Shown: positions 3,887-5,362 of the stretch, piece after piece
Position numbering within the stretch: position 1 is the stretch's first letter
How the letters are laid out: each line of letters starts with the position of its first letter
Origin: JAEUMY01 sp031394355
GTDB taxonomy: Bacteria > Pseudomonadota > Gammaproteobacteria > Burkholderiales > Usitatibacteraceae
Direction of reading: 5' to 3'
Assembly: GCA_031394355.1 (NCBI GenBank)
Contig: JANNSU010000055.1
Coordinates: 1-5,362 of the forward strand
DNA: 5,362 nt
Made by a program: the position numbers and the translations under genes
The notes under the pieces: generated by a model
Seen by the model: the letters and a program-made list of their open reading frames with translations, nothing else
Told to the model about the DNA's origin: nothing
The model's database searches: none

Positions 3887-5362
3887 ATGTGCTCCGCATC
3901 CCGCTTTGCCTCATCCGGTGCCTGGAGAACTGGCCTGGTGCTCGGGAGCGTTCTGCTCCTGATGCTGCCCGCCCCCGTCGTTTCCCAGTCGACATCCAAG
4001 GTCTTCCAGCCCGCTGCCAAGGTGGCCCTGGTCATCGGCAACGGTGCATATCGGTCGGTGCCGACCCTGCCCAATCCCGCCAATGATGCGAAGGCGGTGA
4101 GTGATGTGCTGACCCGAGAGGGATTTGAGGTGGTCACCGTGCATGACGCTACCTTGCAGCAAATGCGCGAGGCAGTGAAAGCGTTCCTGATCAAAGCGGA
4201 GAAGCCGGAGACACTTGCGCTCTTCTACTTCGCCGGGCATGGCCTGCAACTGGACTGGACCAACTACCTGGTGCCGGTGGATGCCAAGGTGGACAGCGCA
4301 AGCAGCATTCCGGGTGAATCCTTCGACATCAACGAACTGTTCAGTCGTTTGCGCCATGTGGGCACACGCATGAACATCATCATCCTCGACGCCTGTCGCG
4401 ACAACCCTTTCAAGGGCGCACAAAATGGTCCACGTGGCCTGGCACAGATCGACGCGCCGCCACGCACCTTGTTGGCCTACGCCACTGCGCCGGGTGCCAC
4501 CGCTGCGGATGGTGACGGCGACAACGGCCTCTACACCAGTGAGTTGCTGAAACAGATCCGTACTGGCAACGCCCGCATCGAGGATGTGTTGAAGCGCGTG
4601 CGCTACAACGTGCGCGCGTACTCCCGCGGGATGCAGGTGCCGTGGGAAAGCACGTCGCTGGAGGAGGACTTCTTCCTGGGCAAGCCCAATGAGGACTCCA
4701 TTTCCGCTCGCCTGCAGGCATTCCCGCGCGAGCTGGCGGAATACCAGCGGGTGGCGGCAAGCAAGAGCGTGGAGGAGGTTCGTGCTTTCCTCTCAACCTA
4801 TCCCAGCGGAAACTTTTCCGAATTGGCGCAGTACCGGCTGGAAGTGCTGTTGCGCGAAGAAGTAGCCCGGCGGCGTGCGGAAGAGGAAAGCAAGCGGCAG
4901 GCATTGCAGCATGCAGCGAAATCAGCGCCGACCATTGCTGCAGCGCCGACAGTTCAAGCAGACGCAGCACCGACACACCGACCGGACACGCTCGGCACCA
5001 TTCTCATGTCAGATGAGTATGCGTTGAATGAGGTCTTTCATTTCACCATCCGTGATGACTTCACCGGAAACACCCGGGTCGTTCGCCAGCGCGTCACCCG
5101 CATCACGGATGAGTACATCGAATACAACCAGGGCCTGTTTCGCTTCGACCGGCTGGGAAATCCGTTGCGCCGGCAGGTCGATGAAGTGGGGACCATGAAC
5201 TTCACCCCGCACCAGATATTTGCGCGCGAGTATCAGGTGGGGAAATCCTGGAACGTGACTTGGGTACAGTCCGTGGAAGGAAATGCTGACCGTTTGTCCA
5301 CCTTCACCGGCAGAGTGCGGGTGATGGCCACGGAGACCGTGGATACACCGCTTGGGCCACGC
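3887..5362 (+). CDS. Exported caspase-like (peptidase C14) protein, C-terminus cut by window edge
   Basis: 492 codons are present and the frame is open at the right edge. Residues 1-34 form a signal peptide (Arg-containing start, core LVLGSVLLLMLPAPVV), so the protein is exported. Residues 44-264 are a caspase-like domain: KVALVIGNGAYRSVPTLPNP (45-64), FYFAGHGLQ with catalytic His118, IIILDACRDNPF with catalytic Cys170, LAYATAPG (196-203), GLYTSELL (214-221), and the closing PWESTSLEEDFF (252-263). Both dyad residues are intact, so it is probably a cysteine protease; bacterial relatives typically cleave after basic residues (family knowledge). Residues 271-342 are helical with a TPR-like VRAFLSTYPSGNF (298-310) and a charged EEVARRRAEEE run. 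An Ala/Pro/Thr-rich linker (343-368) leads to an unrecognised strand-rich domain (370-492 and beyond). ATG 3887 was chosen for the signal peptide; an in-frame ATG at 3815 is possible, and no strong Shine-Dalgarno is seen. No partner gene lies upstream. Confidence 0.88.
   Translation, partial: MCSASRFASSGAWRTGLVLGSVLLLMLPAPVVSQSTSKVFQPAAKVALVIGNGAYRSVPTLPNPANDAKAVSDVLTREGFEVVTVHDATLQQMREAVKAFLIKAEKPETLALFYFAGHGLQLDWTNYLVPVDAKVDSASSIPGESFDINELFSRLRHVGTRMNIIILDACRDNPFKGAQNGPRGLAQIDAPPRTLLAYATAPGATAADGDGDNGLYTSELLKQIRTGNARIEDVLKRVRYNVRAYSRGMQVPWESTSLEEDFFLGKPNEDSISARLQAFPRELAEYQRVAASKSVEEVRAFLSTYPSGNFSELAQYRLEVLLREEVARRRAEEESKRQALQHAAKSAPTIAAAPTVQADAAPTHRPDTLGTILMSDEYALNEVFHFTIRDDFTGNTRVVRQRVTRITDEYIEYNQGLFRFDRLGNPLRRQVDEVGTMNFTPHQIFAREYQVGKSWNVTWVQSVEGNADRLSTFTGRVRVMATETVDTPLGPR

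Noticed and set aside
3911..4423. Minus-strand open frames under the caspase-like gene
   Set aside because: They are antisense to a frame with clear caspase motifs and open for more than 1.4 kb. They are shadows of that gene's codon pattern.

Overview
The window looks like a chromosomal stretch from a high-GC proteobacterium, probably a beta- or gammaproteobacterium. The taxon is an inference, resting on the G/C-rich third codon positions, the RAYT-type transposase remnant, the REP-like hairpin, and periplasmic proteins with ordinary Sec and lipoprotein signals. No RNA gene, CRISPR array or integrase gene is visible.

Left part (1-958, all on the minus strand): this reads as a piece of an integron-type gene-cassette array. 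A complete small cassette (421-880) carries one lipoprotein gene. It is bounded by two attC-like sites (875-958 and 415-495), and the cassette's leading core (GTTAGGA) and the R'' core of its own attC (TCCTAAC) are exact reverse complements, as expected from a circularised cassette. The lipoprotein frame runs through the attC and ends inside the next cassette. That next cassette runs off the left edge and carries its own promoter and operator, a RelE/HigB-type toxin gene, and the first 24 codons of its antitoxin. No intI lies within the 4.4 kb to the right, where one would be sought.

Middle part (959-2449): about 290 bases without a gene hold several inverted repeats, a 24-bp perfect palindrome, a REP-like hairpin and a terminator. 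Then comes a minus-strand gene for an exported catalase-family (SrpA-like) protein. The putative proximal heme tyrosine is kept, but glycine stands where the distal catalytic histidine is expected. The core of the palindrome recurs upstream of this gene, so two copies bracket it.

Right-middle part (2450-3715): two diverged copies of a 48-base, two-hairpin repeat lie in the same orientation about 1.2 kb apart. Between them are a frameshifted remnant of a beta-rich, apparently secreted protein, an intact minus-strand SAM-dependent methyltransferase, the N-terminal stub of a RAYT/IS200-like transposase, and a G-run tract. This is accessory, rearranged DNA.

Right part (3887 to the end): an exported caspase-like (peptidase C14) protein with an intact His/Cys pair, a helical middle, a low-complexity linker and an unrecognised beta-rich C-terminal region. 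It is cut by the window edge. The genes do not form one pathway. The common theme is accessory DNA: cassettes, repeats and broken genes around three intact-looking single genes.
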